Below are positions 7,834 to 16,521 of a DNA stretch of 60,681 nt, piece by piece. How positions within the stretch are numbered: the first letter of the stretch is position 1; every line of letters starts with the position of its first letter. The position numbers and the translations under genes are program-made. The notes beneath the pieces are model-generated. The model searched no databases. It was not told where the DNA came from and saw only the letters and a program-made list of their open reading frames with translations. This DNA comes from Deltaproteobacteria bacterium (GTDB lineage Bacteria > Desulfobacterota > Binatia > UTPRO1): positions 1 to 60,681 of the forward strand of contig JACQEO010000020.1 of NCBI GenBank assembly GCA_016200545.1, in the 5' to 3' direction.

Positions 7834-8193
7834 TCACGCCGCCGCGGGTTTGTAGTAGAAGCGAACGTCGGTGATCTTGCCGTCGCGGACGCGATAGACG
7901 GCGGCCTCGGACCACTGATTGCGCTGCTTGGTGGCGTGCGGCGTCACGTCGTGGCGCATCTCGACGACGACGGAGTCGGGTCCGACGTGGACGCCGAGGA
8001 TCTCGGTGCCGTGGACGATCCGACTCTCCTCCCATCCCTTGCAGGCGGCGACGAGCGCGTCACGTCCGCCGGAAATCGACTGCCCGTTCTCCGACTGCGT
8101 CGCGTCCGGGGCATAGAGCTCGAGGATCGCCTCGCGGTACTTGCGGGCGCGGCAGAGCGCCACGAGGTGGTCGGCGATTTCACGTGTGGTCAT
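7834..8193 (-). CDS. SnoaL-like / NTF2-superfamily protein
   Basis: This 119-residue protein has the features of the SnoaL-like fold: 'EIADHLVALCRARKYREAILELYAPDATQSENG', a 'GRDALVAACKGWEES' helix, and strands ending in 'YRVRDGKITDVRFYYKP'. Its start codon overlaps the stop of the upstream LLM oxidoreductase gene as ATGA (8190-8193), indicating translational coupling. Tight linkage to a flavin/F420-type oxidoreductase suggests that it processes the same small molecule, but the reaction is unknown. Confidence 0.8.
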   Translation of the reverse strand: MTTREIADHLVALCRARKYREAILELYAPDATQSENGQSISGGRDALVAACKGWEESRIVHGTEILGVHVGPDSVVVEMRHDVTPHATKQRNQWSEAAVYRVRDGKITDVRFYYKPAAA

Positions 8194-9029
8194 GAGTTGG
8201 TGAGACGCGTGTACTTGTCGAGGATGCCGAGGACCTTGTCGCGCGGCTCGGGCGGCACCCAGAAGATTGCGCGCTCGACGCCCGCTTCGGCGTACTGTTT
8301 CAACGTGTCCGGATCGCCGGGGGCGCCGAACACGGTGACCGGGAAGTCGCTCGGCTGCTTGCCGGCGGCGCGGGCGCGCTCCGCGAGGTCTTTCATGCCC
8401 GCGATGATGCCGGCGCTGCGCATGCCGATCGGCATCCAGCCGTCGCAGAAATCGACGACGCGTTGCCGCGCCCGGGGTGTATCGCCGCCCATGAGGATCG
8501 GCGGATGCGGCTTTCGCGCCGGCTTCGGGAACGACCAGATCGGATCGAAGTCGACGAACTCGCCGTGGAACTCCGCCTCGTCCTTGGTCCAGATTTCTTT
8601 CATGGCGAGGACGCGCTCGCGCAGCAGCTTCCAGCGCGTTTTGAAGGCGGTGCCGTGGTTTTCCATCTCCTCGACGTTCCAGCCGCCGCCGATGCCGAAG
8701 ATCATGCGACCGTTGGAGAGGAAGTCGACGGTCGCGACCTCCTTCGCCATGACGATCGGGTCACGCTCGACGACCAGGCAGATGCCACTGCCGATCTTGA
8801 TGGTCTTGGTGACGGCGGCCGCCGCCGCGAGTGCGACGAAAAGATCGTGGGTGTGCCAGTACTCCTTCGGCAGGTCGGCGCCACCCGGCCAGGGGCTCCG
8901 CCGGCTCGCGGGAATGTGCGTGTGCTCCGGGAAGAAGAGCGATTCGAACCCGCGTTCCTCCGCCGCGACCGCCAGCTCGTCGGGCCGCAGCGCGTAGTCC
9001 GTCGCGAACATGAGGACGCCGAATTTCAT
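8190..9029 (-). CDS. LLM-class (luciferase-like) oxidoreductase, probably F420-dependent
   Basis: This 279-residue TIM-barrel protein of the bacterial luciferase/F420-reductase superfamily begins 'MKFGVLMFATDYALRPDELA' and contains 'RGFESLFFPEHTHIP' and 'IKIGSGICLVVERDPIVMAKEVATVD'. It also has 'FGIGGGWNVEEMENHGTAFKTRW' and 'PILMGGDTPRARQRVVDFCDGWMPIG'. These match the short TIGR03619-like branch usually annotated as F420-dependent. The cofactor could alternatively be FMN. The ATG at 9029 follows GGAG (on the minus strand) at a normal distance. It overlaps the downstream SnoaL-like gene by 4 nt and lies 26 bp after the radical SAM gene, so the three are likely co-transcribed. Confidence 0.88.
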   Translation of the reverse strand: MKFGVLMFATDYALRPDELAVAAEERGFESLFFPEHTHIPASRRSPWPGGADLPKEYWHTHDLFVALAAAAAVTKTIKIGSGICLVVERDPIVMAKEVATVDFLSNGRMIFGIGGGWNVEEMENHGTAFKTRWKLLRERVLAMKEIWTKDEAEFHGEFVDFDPIWSFPKPARKPHPPILMGGDTPRARQRVVDFCDGWMPIGMRSAGIIAGMKDLAERARAAGKQPSDFPVTVFGAPGDPDTLKQYAEAGVERAIFWVPPEPRDKVLGILDKYTRLTNS

Positions 9030-9055
9030 GGAGGTCTCCGTCGCGGTCGCGATCG

Positions 9056-10606
9056 TCAGGCGTTGACTGCCGCCGCGGTCATGGTCTCGGTGGCGGCTTC
9101 GATCTCGCCGATGACCCGTTCGAGGTGGTGGTCGAGGGACTGCATGTACTCGTAGAGCGCCTTGTGGACGATCGCGAATGCGAGCGCGTCGGCGATCGCG
9201 GCGGGGCGCTTCATGAGCGTCGCCCCGAGGAGCGAGAGGGTGAACCAGGCGCGGCGCGGCGACGTCGAGAGGACGGTGTCGCGGAGGACGCGGGCGGCGA
9301 GGCGCAGCTCCTCGCGACGGATGGCGAGGCCTTCGCCGACCTGGCGACCGCGATTCAGGATGAACTCGAGCGTGCGTGTGCGGAAGTTCCGGAACTCGTA
9401 GAGCTCTGCGATGAGCTTGCGGTAACCCTTGTAGAGCTCGATCCGGCTCATCGCCTTCGGCAGGATGTTGGAGAAGACGAACTGGTCGCCCACGCTCTCC
9501 GCGATCAGGCGGCCTTCCTTCGCCATGCGCTCGTGGAGCGGCGTCTTCGGCATCGCCTGCAGCATGCCGGTCATGGAGACGGGGATGCGCGCGTCTTGGA
9601 TGAAGCGCAGCTGCTCCTCGAAAATCGACTCGTCGTCGGCGTCGAAGCCGACGATCATCCCGGCCTGCACCTGAATGCCGTACGACTGGATCTTGCGGAC
9701 GTTGTCGACGAGGTTGCCGCGCATGTTCTGCGTCTTCTTGGTCTCCTGGAGCGACGCCTTCCGCGGGCTCTCGATGCCGATGAAGATGGTCGTGAAGCGG
9801 GCGGCGCGCAGCAGCTCGAGCAGCTCGTCGTCCTGGGCGACGTTCAGGGAGACCTCGGTATTGAAGTACATCGGATGGCCGTGCGCCTCGCTCCACGTGG
9901 CGATCGTCCGCAGCAGCTCCTTCGCGAGCTTTTTGTTGCCGATGAAGTTGTCGTCGACGAGGAAGACCTGCGTCGCCCCGAGGCGGTGGCACTCCTCGAT
10001 CTCCGCCATCACCTGCGGCACGCCCTTCACACGCGGGCGTCGCCCGTAGACGACGATGATGTCGCAGAACTCGCAGTTGAACGGGCAGCCGCGCGCGAAC
10101 TGGATCGTCATCGCGTGGTACTGATCGACCTTGAGGAGGTCGAACCGCGGCGTCGGTGAGGTGGTGAGGTCGGGCTTCTCCGCGGGGCGGTACTCGGCCT
10201 GCGGGGCGCCGCGCGCGAAGTCGGCGAGGAACTGCGGCCAGGTCTCCTCCGCTTCGTCGACGAAGAGGACGTTGCAGGTGCCGCGCAGGTCTTCCGGACA
10301 GAGCGACGCATACGGGCCGCCGACGACGACGAAGCGCCCGCGGCGGCGGAACTCGGCGATGATCTCGAGCATGCGCGGCTTGTGGACGATGTAGCCGGTC
10401 ACGCCGATGATGTCGGCCTCGACGTCGAAATCGATCTCCTCGACGTTCTCGTCACACAGCACGATCTCGTGATCGCGCGGCGTCATGCCGGCGACGGTCG
10501 GCATCGAGAGATTCGGAAAGATGCAACGCTTCCCGAGACTTGGGAGTATGCGGTCGTAGGTCCAGAAGCTCTCGGGGTTTCTGGGGGTGACGAGATAGAT
10601 CCTCAT
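9056..10606 (-). CDS. B12-binding-domain radical SAM protein (DUF4070 C-terminus)
   Basis: This 516-residue protein belongs to the cobalamin-binding radical SAM group. Residues 1-140 form the Rossmann-like B12-binding domain ('IIGVTGYIVHKPRMLEIIAE', 'FVVVGGPYASLCPEDL') without a DxHxxG base-off motif. The 4Fe-4S site is Cys174, Cys178 and Cys181 in 'ARGCPFNCEFCD', followed by 'FLVDDNFIGNKK' and 'IFIGIESPRKASLQETKK'. The last ~140 residues are helical and resemble DUF4070. Relatives methylate unactivated carbons or rearrange lipids and natural products (the HpnP/HpnJ-like branch), but the substrate here is unknown. It heads a probable operon with the LLM oxidoreductase and two SnoaL-like genes. 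Confidence 0.87.
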   Translation of the reverse strand: MRIYLVTPRNPESFWTYDRILPSLGKRCIFPNLSMPTVAGMTPRDHEIVLCDENVEEIDFDVEADIIGVTGYIVHKPRMLEIIAEFRRRGRFVVVGGPYASLCPEDLRGTCNVLFVDEAEETWPQFLADFARGAPQAEYRPAEKPDLTTSPTPRFDLLKVDQYHAMTIQFARGCPFNCEFCDIIVVYGRRPRVKGVPQVMAEIEECHRLGATQVFLVDDNFIGNKKLAKELLRTIATWSEAHGHPMYFNTEVSLNVAQDDELLELLRAARFTTIFIGIESPRKASLQETKKTQNMRGNLVDNVRKIQSYGIQVQAGMIVGFDADDESIFEEQLRFIQDARIPVSMTGMLQAMPKTPLHERMAKEGRLIAESVGDQFVFSNILPKAMSRIELYKGYRKLIAELYEFRNFRTRTLEFILNRGRQVGEGLAIRREELRLAARVLRDTVLSTSPRRAWFTLSLLGATLMKRPAAIADALAFAIVHKALYEYMQSLDHHLERVIGEIEAATETMTAAAVNA

Positions 10607-10730
10607 GATCCCCTCCCTTCCACTGCGTGCTCCGCGAGGACTGAATCCTCCTTGTCGCGGGTGGCGGCGCCGGAGTCAATGACGCGGCGAGCGATGCCGG
10701 CGGGCCTGTCGAGGAGAAGCGGTCTCGAGG

Positions 10731-11009
10731 GTGAAAAGGAGGACCGCCGCGTCCTCGGGAACGGTGGCCGGTCGCCCTCCCGCCCAGGCGAGACACAAGC
10801 ACTTCCCCGACAAGCGCGCGCTCCTCCTCGCGAACGCGCGCGTCGTGACCTACCCGGCCGGGCACGCGCCGCATCTGGAGACGCCCGATGCGTTCGAGGC
10901 CGAGCTCGAACGCTTCCTCACGACGCTGCCGGCGGACGGCGTCGCGGAAGACCGGAGCAAGCGCGCGCGCGCGTCGCGCGTTAGCGCGCGGTCCGGCGGC
11001 GTCAATTGA
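10731..11009 (+). pseudogene. Alpha/beta-hydrolase C-terminal remnant
   Basis: A short open frame includes '[28 protein letters not shown]'. This is the standard C-terminal piece of an alpha/beta hydrolase: the catalytic His in 'GHAPHLE' followed by the final helix. No nucleophile elbow or upstream half is present, and the preceding sequence is Arg/Pro-rich without similarity to the family. The rest of the 10607-11040 gap has no other recognisable gene. I read it as a decayed hydrolase left between the radical SAM gene and thrH. Confidence 0.5.
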
Positions 11010-11040
11010 ACTCGTCCACGCCGCTTGCTACGTGCGGACG

Positions 11041-11667
11041 ATGCCCGCGCCACTCGTCGCCTGCCTCGACCTCGAGGGTGTCCTCGTTCCGGAGATTTGG
11101 ATCAACGTCGCCGCCAAGACGGGGATCGAGGAGCTCCGCCGCACCACCCGCGACGAGCCCGATTACGACCGCTTGATGCGCGCGCGGCTCGCGATCCTCG
11201 AGCGCGAGCACCTGACGCTGGCGGACATCCAGGCCGTCATCGCGACCATCCGGCCGCTCGAGGGCGCGGGCCAGTTCCTCGACTGGCTGCGGGCGCGCAT
11301 GCCGGTGATCATCCTCTCGGACACGTTCTCGGAGTTCGCGCAGCCCCTCATGGCGCAGCTCGGCTACCCGTGCCTCTTCTGCAACTCTCTCACGCTCGAC
11401 GCCGCGGGCCGCATCCGCGACTACGCGCTGCGGATCGCCGACGGAAAGCGGAAGGCCGTGACGGCGCTGAAGCTCCTGAACTTCCATGTTCTCGCGGCGG
11501 GTGACTCGTACAACGACACGACGATGCTCGACGAGGCGGACGCCGGCGTTCTCTTTCGCCCTCCCGACAACGTCATTCGCGACTTCCCGCAGTTCCCGGT
11601 GACGCGCACCTATGACGAGCTGCGCGTCGCCTTGGAGCGTGCGGCGGGCGCGCGCGCGGAGGAGTAG
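11041..11667 (+). CDS. thrH: ThrH: phosphoserine phosphatase / homoserine phosphotransferase
   Basis: This 208-residue HAD-superfamily enzyme is nearly diagnostic for ThrH. It opens with '[22 protein letters not shown]', where Asp10 is the nucleophile and Glu12 replaces the usual second Asp. It contains '[22 protein letters not shown]' (motif II Ser/Thr), a Lys in '[11 protein letters not shown]', and '[20 protein letters not shown]' (motif III acidic loop). ThrH of Pseudomonas dephosphorylates phosphoserine and can transfer the phosphate to homoserine. The ATG at 11041 gives the family's usual length. It is followed after 5 bp by a sugar-epimerase-like gene. Confidence 0.9.
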   Translation: MPAPLVACLDLEGVLVPEIWINVAAKTGIEELRRTTRDEPDYDRLMRARLAILEREHLTLADIQAVIATIRPLEGAGQFLDWLRARMPVIILSDTFSEFAQPLMAQLGYPCLFCNSLTLDAAGRIRDYALRIADGKRKAVTALKLLNFHVLAAGDSYNDTTMLDEADAGVLFRPPDNVIRDFPQFPVTRTYDELRVALERAAGARAEE

Positions 11668-11672
11668 ATGCC

Positions 11673-12614
11673 ATGGACGCACGGGTTCCTCGTCGCATCC
11701 TCGTCACCGGCGCGACTGGCTTCATCGGGCAAGCGGTGATTCCGGCGCTGCGCGCGCGCTTTCCCGAGGCGGTGCTCGGCGGCCTCGCCCGCTCCGAGCG
11801 CTCCGCCGCGGCGCTCGCGGCGCAGCATCTCACGCCGGTGCGCGGCGACCTCGGTGACGCCTCGGGTACGCTCGCGGCCGGCGTGCGCGGCTTCGCACCC
11901 GACGCGATCGTCCACCTCGCCGCCGAGATCGCGAGCTCGCGCGACAGCGCCGCGATCCAGCGTACCAACGTCGAGGGCACGCGTCGCCTCGCCGACATCA
12001 CGCGCGACCTCGACGGCTTGCGGTGCTTCCTCTACGCTTCGACCGTCGTCACCGGCGACGCCGGCGGCCGCGTTCTCACGGAAGACGGACCGTTTCCTCT
12101 CGAGACCGACTACGGACGCGCGAAGCACGAAGGCGAGCGGATTCTCGCCGCGGCGCGCGTGCCGACCGTCGTCGTCCGTCCATCGCACGTCTACGGGCCG
12201 GGCGGCTGGTTCGCGCACATCGTGACGGATGTTCGACGCGGCTTCTTTCGCGTGCCCGGTCGCGGCGACAACTGGTGGGACGTGGTGCACGTCGACGACG
12301 TCGCCGCCGCACTCGCGCTCGCGCTCACCGCGCCGGCGGGCTCCGCCTTCCACGTCGTCGACGACGAGCCGGTGCCGATGATCGACTTCTTCCGAGAGGT
12401 CGCGCGGCAGTGCGGAAAGCGCGGCGTCGGTCACGCGCCGCTCTTTCTCGCGCGCCTCCTGCGCGGCAAGGGCGCGATCGCGGCCGCGATTCGCTCGGCA
12501 CGCTCGTCGAACGCGCGCCTCAAGGCCGAGCTCGGTTGGAAGCCGCGCTATCCCGATTATCGCACCGGCCTCGCGGCGACCTTCGCTGCGCTCGGGGGCG
12601 ATGCTGCGGCGTGA
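11673..12614 (+). CDS. NAD(P)-dependent epimerase/dehydratase (extended SDR)
   Basis: This 313-residue extended short-chain dehydrogenase has the nucleotide-binding motif 'TGATGFIG' (residues 12-19), the 'HLAAE' segment, the active-site 'YAST' region and the catalytic pair Tyr147/Lys151 in 'DYGRAKHEGE'. Late motifs include 'RPSHVYGPGG' and 'WWDVVHVDDVAAALALAL'. These are typical of nucleotide-sugar epimerases/dehydratases and of dihydroflavonol-reductase-like enzymes, so the substrate is open. The ATG lies 5 bp after the thrH stop, so co-expression is likely. Confidence 0.85.
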   Translation: MDARVPRRILVTGATGFIGQAVIPALRARFPEAVLGGLARSERSAAALAAQHLTPVRGDLGDASGTLAAGVRGFAPDAIVHLAAEIASSRDSAAIQRTNVEGTRRLADITRDLDGLRCFLYASTVVTGDAGGRVLTEDGPFPLETDYGRAKHEGERILAAARVPTVVVRPSHVYGPGGWFAHIVTDVRRGFFRVPGRGDNWWDVVHVDDVAAALALALTAPAGSAFHVVDDEPVPMIDFFREVARQCGKRGVGHAPLFLARLLRGKGAIAAAIRSARSSNARLKAELGWKPRYPDYRTGLAATFAALGGDAAA

Positions 12615-12657
12615 CGGTCGAGAAGGTCGCGCCGGTCGCGCCGCTGCGGCGTGAGCG

Positions 12658-13308
12658 TCAGCCGCGCATGCCGACGGCGGCGCTCTGCGGATGCAGGCTC
12701 GCCGCCGCGCTCGGCCGCGCCGCGACGCGCGTGAACCACGCGCCGAGATTCGCGCGCGCCGGATCGAGCGGCTGACCGACGCCGGCGCCGAAGTCGACGG
12801 CGGCGTAGAGGATGATGTCGGCGATCGTGAAGCGGTCGCCGACGAGAAAGGCTTTGCCGCCGAGCAACGCGTCGAGCCACGCGAGGTTGTCGCGCACGGT
12901 CGCTTTCAAGCCCTCGGCGGCCTCGGGGAGGACGCGCATCCGACCCTTGAAGAGCTCGATTCCCTCGGCGAAGCGAAAGCCGTTGTACAGGTGCTCGGTG
13001 ATCCGTAGCTCCACGCGGCGCTGCCACATCCGCGTCTCGGCGCGCTCTTCGGACGTCGTGCCGATGAGCGCGGGCCGTGGCTGTCGCTCCTCGAGGTACT
13101 CGAAGATCGCGACCGTCTCGGCGATGACGCGGCCGTCGTCGAGCTCGAGTGCCGGCAGCTGCCCGCCAGGGTTGCGCTCGGTGTAGGGCGGCTGCCGATT
13201 CTCGCCGGCGAGGAGGTCGACCGTGATGCGCGGCAGCTCGAGCCCCTTCTCGAGTAAGAACATCCGCAGCGCGCGGGGATTGGGTCCGAAGCTGTCGTAG
13301 ATCCGCAT
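12658..13308 (-). CDS. Glutathione S-transferase family protein
   Basis: This 216-residue protein has a thioredoxin-fold N-terminal domain at about residues 1-80 ('MRIYDSFGPNPRALRMFLLEKG', 'NPGGQLPALELDDGRVIAETVAIFEYLEE'). The helical C-terminal domain carries the folding motif 'LVGDRFTIADIILYAAV'. Proteins of this family conjugate glutathione to electrophiles or act as dehalogenases or isomerases. No catalytic Cys or Ser is obvious at the N-terminus. It is transcribed away from the FAD oxidase gene, and a conspicuous hairpin lies between the two starts. Confidence 0.85.
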   Translation of the reverse strand: MRIYDSFGPNPRALRMFLLEKGLELPRITVDLLAGENRQPPYTERNPGGQLPALELDDGRVIAETVAIFEYLEERQPRPALIGTTSEERAETRMWQRRVELRITEHLYNGFRFAEGIELFKGRMRVLPEAAEGLKATVRDNLAWLDALLGGKAFLVGDRFTIADIILYAAVDFGAGVGQPLDPARANLGAWFTRVAARPSAAASLHPQSAAVGMRG

Positions 13309-13339
13309 GCGTCTCCGCGTAGCACACGCGCGTTACGAG

Positions 13340-13380
13340 GCCCAGGAGGTTGACCCGAGTCTTGGGTCAGCCTCCTGGGC
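13340..13380. promoter_or_regulatory. Long hairpin between divergent genes
   Basis: Arms at 13340-13356 and 13364-13380 (17 nt each) pair at 16 of 17 positions, with the remaining one a possible G-U, around a 7-nt loop. It sits in the 141-bp gap between the divergently transcribed glutathione S-transferase and FAD-oxidase genes. A plain terminator is therefore unexpected. It could be an operator for a dimeric regulator, an attenuator in either leader, or a terminator insulating the two promoters. No U-tract follows on either strand. Confidence 0.5.
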
Positions 13381-13449
13381 GATGCGCGTGCCGATCGGCT
13401 CGCCTTGCCCCGACCTCGGGCATGGTCTACGTCCGGGCGACGGACGCGA

Positions 13450-15075
13450 ATGACGCAACGACGGCGTAAGTTCTGGGGCTGGGGCTACGAGGACGAGGGC
13501 CCGACGCGCGAGCAACAGGAACGCATGGCGCAGCTCCTCGCTGCGCGTCTCGGGGTGGCGATCCCGCACCCGCAGTCTCCGCCGCGTCTCGAGGAGCTCA
13601 CCCTGCGTGCGCCGCGGCTGGCGCCGCCGCCGGCGCTCGCGGCCTTCTGCTCGACGGCGCCGTACGATCGCGCCGGACACACCTACGGCAAGTCATTCCG
13701 CGATCTCGTGCGGGGGTTTCGGCGCGACTTCGCAAATCCGCCCGACGTCGTCGCCTTCCCGCCCGACGAGAGCGCGGTCGTCGCGTTCCTCGACTGGTGC
13801 GCCGCGATCGGCGCGGCGGCGATCCCCTACGGTGGTGGCTCGAGCGTCGTCGGTGGCGTCGAGGCGCCGCGCGCGGGCGTCGCGCGCGGTGTCGTCTCGA
13901 TCGATCTCGGACGGCTCGATCGTGTGCTCGAGGTCGATACCGTCGCGCGCGCCGCGCGCATCCAGGGTGGCGTGCTCGGACCGGCACTCGAGGCGCAGCT
14001 CCGCCCGCACGGCCTCACGCTGCGGCATTTCCCGCAATCGTTCGAATTCAGCACGCTCGGCGGCTGGATCGCGACGCGCTCGGGCGGCCACTACGCGACG
14101 CTCTACACCCACATCGACGACTTCGTGGAATCGCTGCGCGTGGTCACGCCGACCGGCATCGTCGAATCGCGCCGGCTACCGGGATCGGGAGCGGGACCGA
14201 GTCCGGACCGCCTCTTCATCGGCTCCGAGGGCATCCTCGGGATCATCACCGAGGCCTGGATGCGGGTGCAGCATCGTCCCACGTTGCGGGCGTCGGCGTC
14301 GATCGCGTTTCCCGATTTCGCGGCGGGCGCGGCGGCGGTGCACGCGATCAGTCAGAGCGGTCTCTTCCCGTCGAACTGCCGTCTCCTCGATCCCGGCGAG
14401 GCGTTCACCGCCGGCGCCGGCAGCGGTACGGATGCGATCCTCGTGCTCGGGTTCGAGTCCGCCGACCACGCGCTCGACGCGTGGATGGAGCGCGCGCTCG
14501 AGTGCTGCCGGGATCACGGCGGGCGTGTGCCCGAGGGTGCGAGCCGCACGCGTGCCGACGAGGGCGCGGCACGTGAGGGCGCCGCCGGGGCGTGGCGCCA
14601 GGCGTTTCTCGGCGCTCCCTATCTGCGGGACGCCATCGTCGGGCTCGGGATGATCAGCGAGACCTTCGAGACGGCGATTACGTGGGACCGGTTCGCCGAG
14701 TTCCACGCGGCGCTCGTCGAGCGTACGACCGAGGTCGTCCGGCGCGTGTGCGGAGCGGGAACGGTGACCTGTCGCTTCACGCACGTCTATCCCGACGGCC
14801 CGGCGCCCTATTACACGGTTCTTGCCCCGAGCCGCCCCGACCGGCAGCTCGCGCAGTGGGCGGAGATCAAGGCGGCGGCGTCGGAGACCTTGCTCGCGCT
14901 CGGTGGCACGATCACGCACCACCACGCCGTCGGTCGCGACCACCGGCCGTGGTACGATCGCCAACGGCCCGACGGCTTTGCGCGCGCGCTCGCGGCCGCG
15001 AAGGCGACGCTCGATCCCAAGGGCATTCTGAATCCCGGCGTCCTCATCGATCCCCACCATGCCACCGCGCCCTGA
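13450..15075 (+). CDS. FAD-binding oxidase, alkyldihydroxyacetonephosphate-synthase-like
   Basis: This 541-residue flavoprotein of the PCMH/VAO family has the N-terminal signature 'RKFWGWGYEDEGPT' shared with alkyl-DHAP synthases. Its FAD-binding segments are 'AIPYGGGSSVVGGVE', 'FSTLGGWIATRSGGHYATLY' and 'FIGSEGILGIITEAWMRV'. A C-terminal 'TITHHHAVGRDHRPWYD' contains the His cluster at the active site of the peroxisomal enzyme. It ends with the family-typical 'LDPKGILNPGVL'. Alkyl-DHAP synthase makes ether lipids by swapping an acyl for an alkyl group. Bacterial homologues may do this or oxidise 2-hydroxyacids. The ATG at 13450 is chosen because the sequence upstream is not family-like. A weak GC hairpin follows the stop (15078-15097). 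Confidence 0.83.
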   Translation: MTQRRRKFWGWGYEDEGPTREQQERMAQLLAARLGVAIPHPQSPPRLEELTLRAPRLAPPPALAAFCSTAPYDRAGHTYGKSFRDLVRGFRRDFANPPDVVAFPPDESAVVAFLDWCAAIGAAAIPYGGGSSVVGGVEAPRAGVARGVVSIDLGRLDRVLEVDTVARAARIQGGVLGPALEAQLRPHGLTLRHFPQSFEFSTLGGWIATRSGGHYATLYTHIDDFVESLRVVTPTGIVESRRLPGSGAGPSPDRLFIGSEGILGIITEAWMRVQHRPTLRASASIAFPDFAAGAAAVHAISQSGLFPSNCRLLDPGEAFTAGAGSGTDAILVLGFESADHALDAWMERALECCRDHGGRVPEGASRTRADEGAAREGAAGAWRQAFLGAPYLRDAIVGLGMISETFETAITWDRFAEFHAALVERTTEVVRRVCGAGTVTCRFTHVYPDGPAPYYTVLAPSRPDRQLAQWAEIKAAASETLLALGGTITHHHAVGRDHRPWYDRQRPDGFARALAAAKATLDPKGILNPGVLIDPHHATAP

Positions 15076-15342
15076 CGCCGCGGGCGGCGCCCCGCGGTAC
15101 GAGCACGGCTGCGAAACGATGTCGTGCACCGTCGCTGGGTGCGCTTTTCGAATCGCCCGAAAGTCTTAGGAATCGTCCCGGCGTCGTGCATTCGCACGGA
15201 ATCGTGTGCACCGTGCAGGTGTGCATGAGTCTGACATGCGTGTTTTCAGCGGGTTTGCCCTGGCATTTCCCATGCATGACCCGACCCTGCGATCGGTGGC
15301 CGTATGGAGGAGCACCGACCGCCTCTCGCTCACGAACGAAGC
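15076..15342. other. Intergenic stretch (267 bp)
   Basis: No gene is recognised here. A 7-bp GC stem (15078-15084 with 15091-15097) directly follows the FAD-oxidase stop but lacks a U-tract. The remainder is presumably the leader and promoter of the next gene. Confidence 0.4.
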
Positions 15343-16518
15343 ATGTCCCGCACTAGCCTATGCAGAAGCGTGCTCGGCGCGCTGCTGGTGGTCGCGCTCG
15401 CGGCGCGCGCCGAGGCCGGCGGGGCGCGTGTCCGCTGGATGGCAAGCACCGACCCTCGCGTCACGGGCTACCACGTCTACATGCGCCAAGCTGGCGTACC
15501 GTACGGCGCGGCGCTCGACGCCGGCAACCCGGCCCCCGCCGCGGACGGCAGCATCGCGTACGTCGTGAACGGACTGACGGCAGGACAATCCTACCATTTC
15601 GCGGTCACGGCCTACACCGCCACTGCCCTCGAGAGCAGCCTCTCGCAGGAGATCGCCCTCGGGTCGATCAATCCCTGCACGATCGATCGTTGCACGAGCC
15701 CGATCTCGTGCGACATCCACCCCGCCGCCGACGGCAGTAGCTGCGACGACGGCCTTTTCTGCAACGGCATCGCCGTCTGCCAGGGCGGCGTCTGCACGAA
15801 CGGCCCGGCGCCGAACTGTTCCGACGGGGTTGCGTGCACCGTCGATCACTGCGACGACGTGCTCGCGCGCTGCATGCACGTGGCGCAATCGGGGTGCTGC
15901 CAGACCGACGCCGACTGTCTCGACACCGATGCCTGCACCGGCGGCGAGCGCTGTATCACGGGCACGTGCGTCAGTATCGCCGCGATCTGCCCCGCGTCGT
16001 TGTGCGCCGCTGCCTTCTGTGATCCGCAATCCGGGTGCGGTCTCATGCCAACGCCGGACGGCGTTAGCTGCCAAGAGTTCTGCGACGTTTTGGTGCCGCG
16101 GAGCTTCGTGCTCCGCAACAACATCACCGCGGCGATCTTCAACTTGCGGGCCACCTTTCACACCGACGCCGTGATCGATCCGACCTACACCGGCCTCACG
16201 TTCGAGGTCACCAACGCCACGGGCGCCGTCGTCTACCACGCCGCGGTGCCCGCTGAGCGCATCACCGCGAAGCCGGATCATACGGTGTTTCATATCTCCG
16301 CGAAAGACGGGGGCCTGTCTACGGGCGGTATCTTAGGGGTCACCCTCAAGGCGAAACGCGGCGTGTGGTCGCTGATCATTCGCGGTTCCACGCCGGACCT
16401 TCTCGACGCGCTCGGACAGCCGACGCTCGCGCTCACGGTGGGCTTCGATCCCGCCTGCGTCCGCAACACGCAGGTCAGCTGTACGGGCGACCCGACGCGC
16501 GCGGCTGCCTGCCGCTGA
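15343..16518 (+). CDS. Exported fibronectin-III-like / Cys-rich protein
   Basis: This 391-residue protein starts with a signal peptide from the ATG at 15343 ('SVLGALLVVALAARAEAG'). Residues ~30-110 form a fibronectin-III-like domain with 'VRWMASTDPRVTGYHVYMRQ' and 'YHFAVTAYTATALESSLSQ'. Next comes a cysteine-rich section of Cx3-6C pairs ('CTIDRCTSPISC', 'CDDGLFCNGIAVC', 'CTVDHCDDVLARC', 'CLDTDACTGGERC'). The C-terminal ~140 residues form a beta-rich domain shared with proteins at 22437, 23439 and 26553 and ending in 'CR'. It is probably secreted or cell-surface, with binding rather than enzymatic features. It is convergent with, and 3 bp from, the thioredoxin-like gene. Confidence 0.8.
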   Translation: MSRTSLCRSVLGALLVVALAARAEAGGARVRWMASTDPRVTGYHVYMRQAGVPYGAALDAGNPAPAADGSIAYVVNGLTAGQSYHFAVTAYTATALESSLSQEIALGSINPCTIDRCTSPISCDIHPAADGSSCDDGLFCNGIAVCQGGVCTNGPAPNCSDGVACTVDHCDDVLARCMHVAQSGCCQTDADCLDTDACTGGERCITGTCVSIAAICPASLCAAAFCDPQSGCGLMPTPDGVSCQEFCDVLVPRSFVLRNNITAAIFNLRATFHTDAVIDPTYTGLTFEVTNATGAVVYHAAVPAERITAKPDHTVFHISAKDGGLSTGGILGVTLKAKRGVWSLIIRGSTPDLLDALGQPTLALTVGFDPACVRNTQVSCTGDPTRAAACR

Positions 16519-16521
16519 CCC

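Noticed and set aside
8938..8960. GATTCGAACCCG resembling the T-arm of a tRNA gene
   Set aside because: It lies in the conserved 'GFESLFFPEH' codons of the LLM oxidoreductase, and no acceptor stem or anticodon arm is found around it.
15078..15097. Hairpin after the FAD-oxidase gene as a terminator
   Set aside because: The stem is only 7 bp with no U-tract, and GC-rich sequence makes such stems common by chance. It is mentioned only in the intergenic entry.
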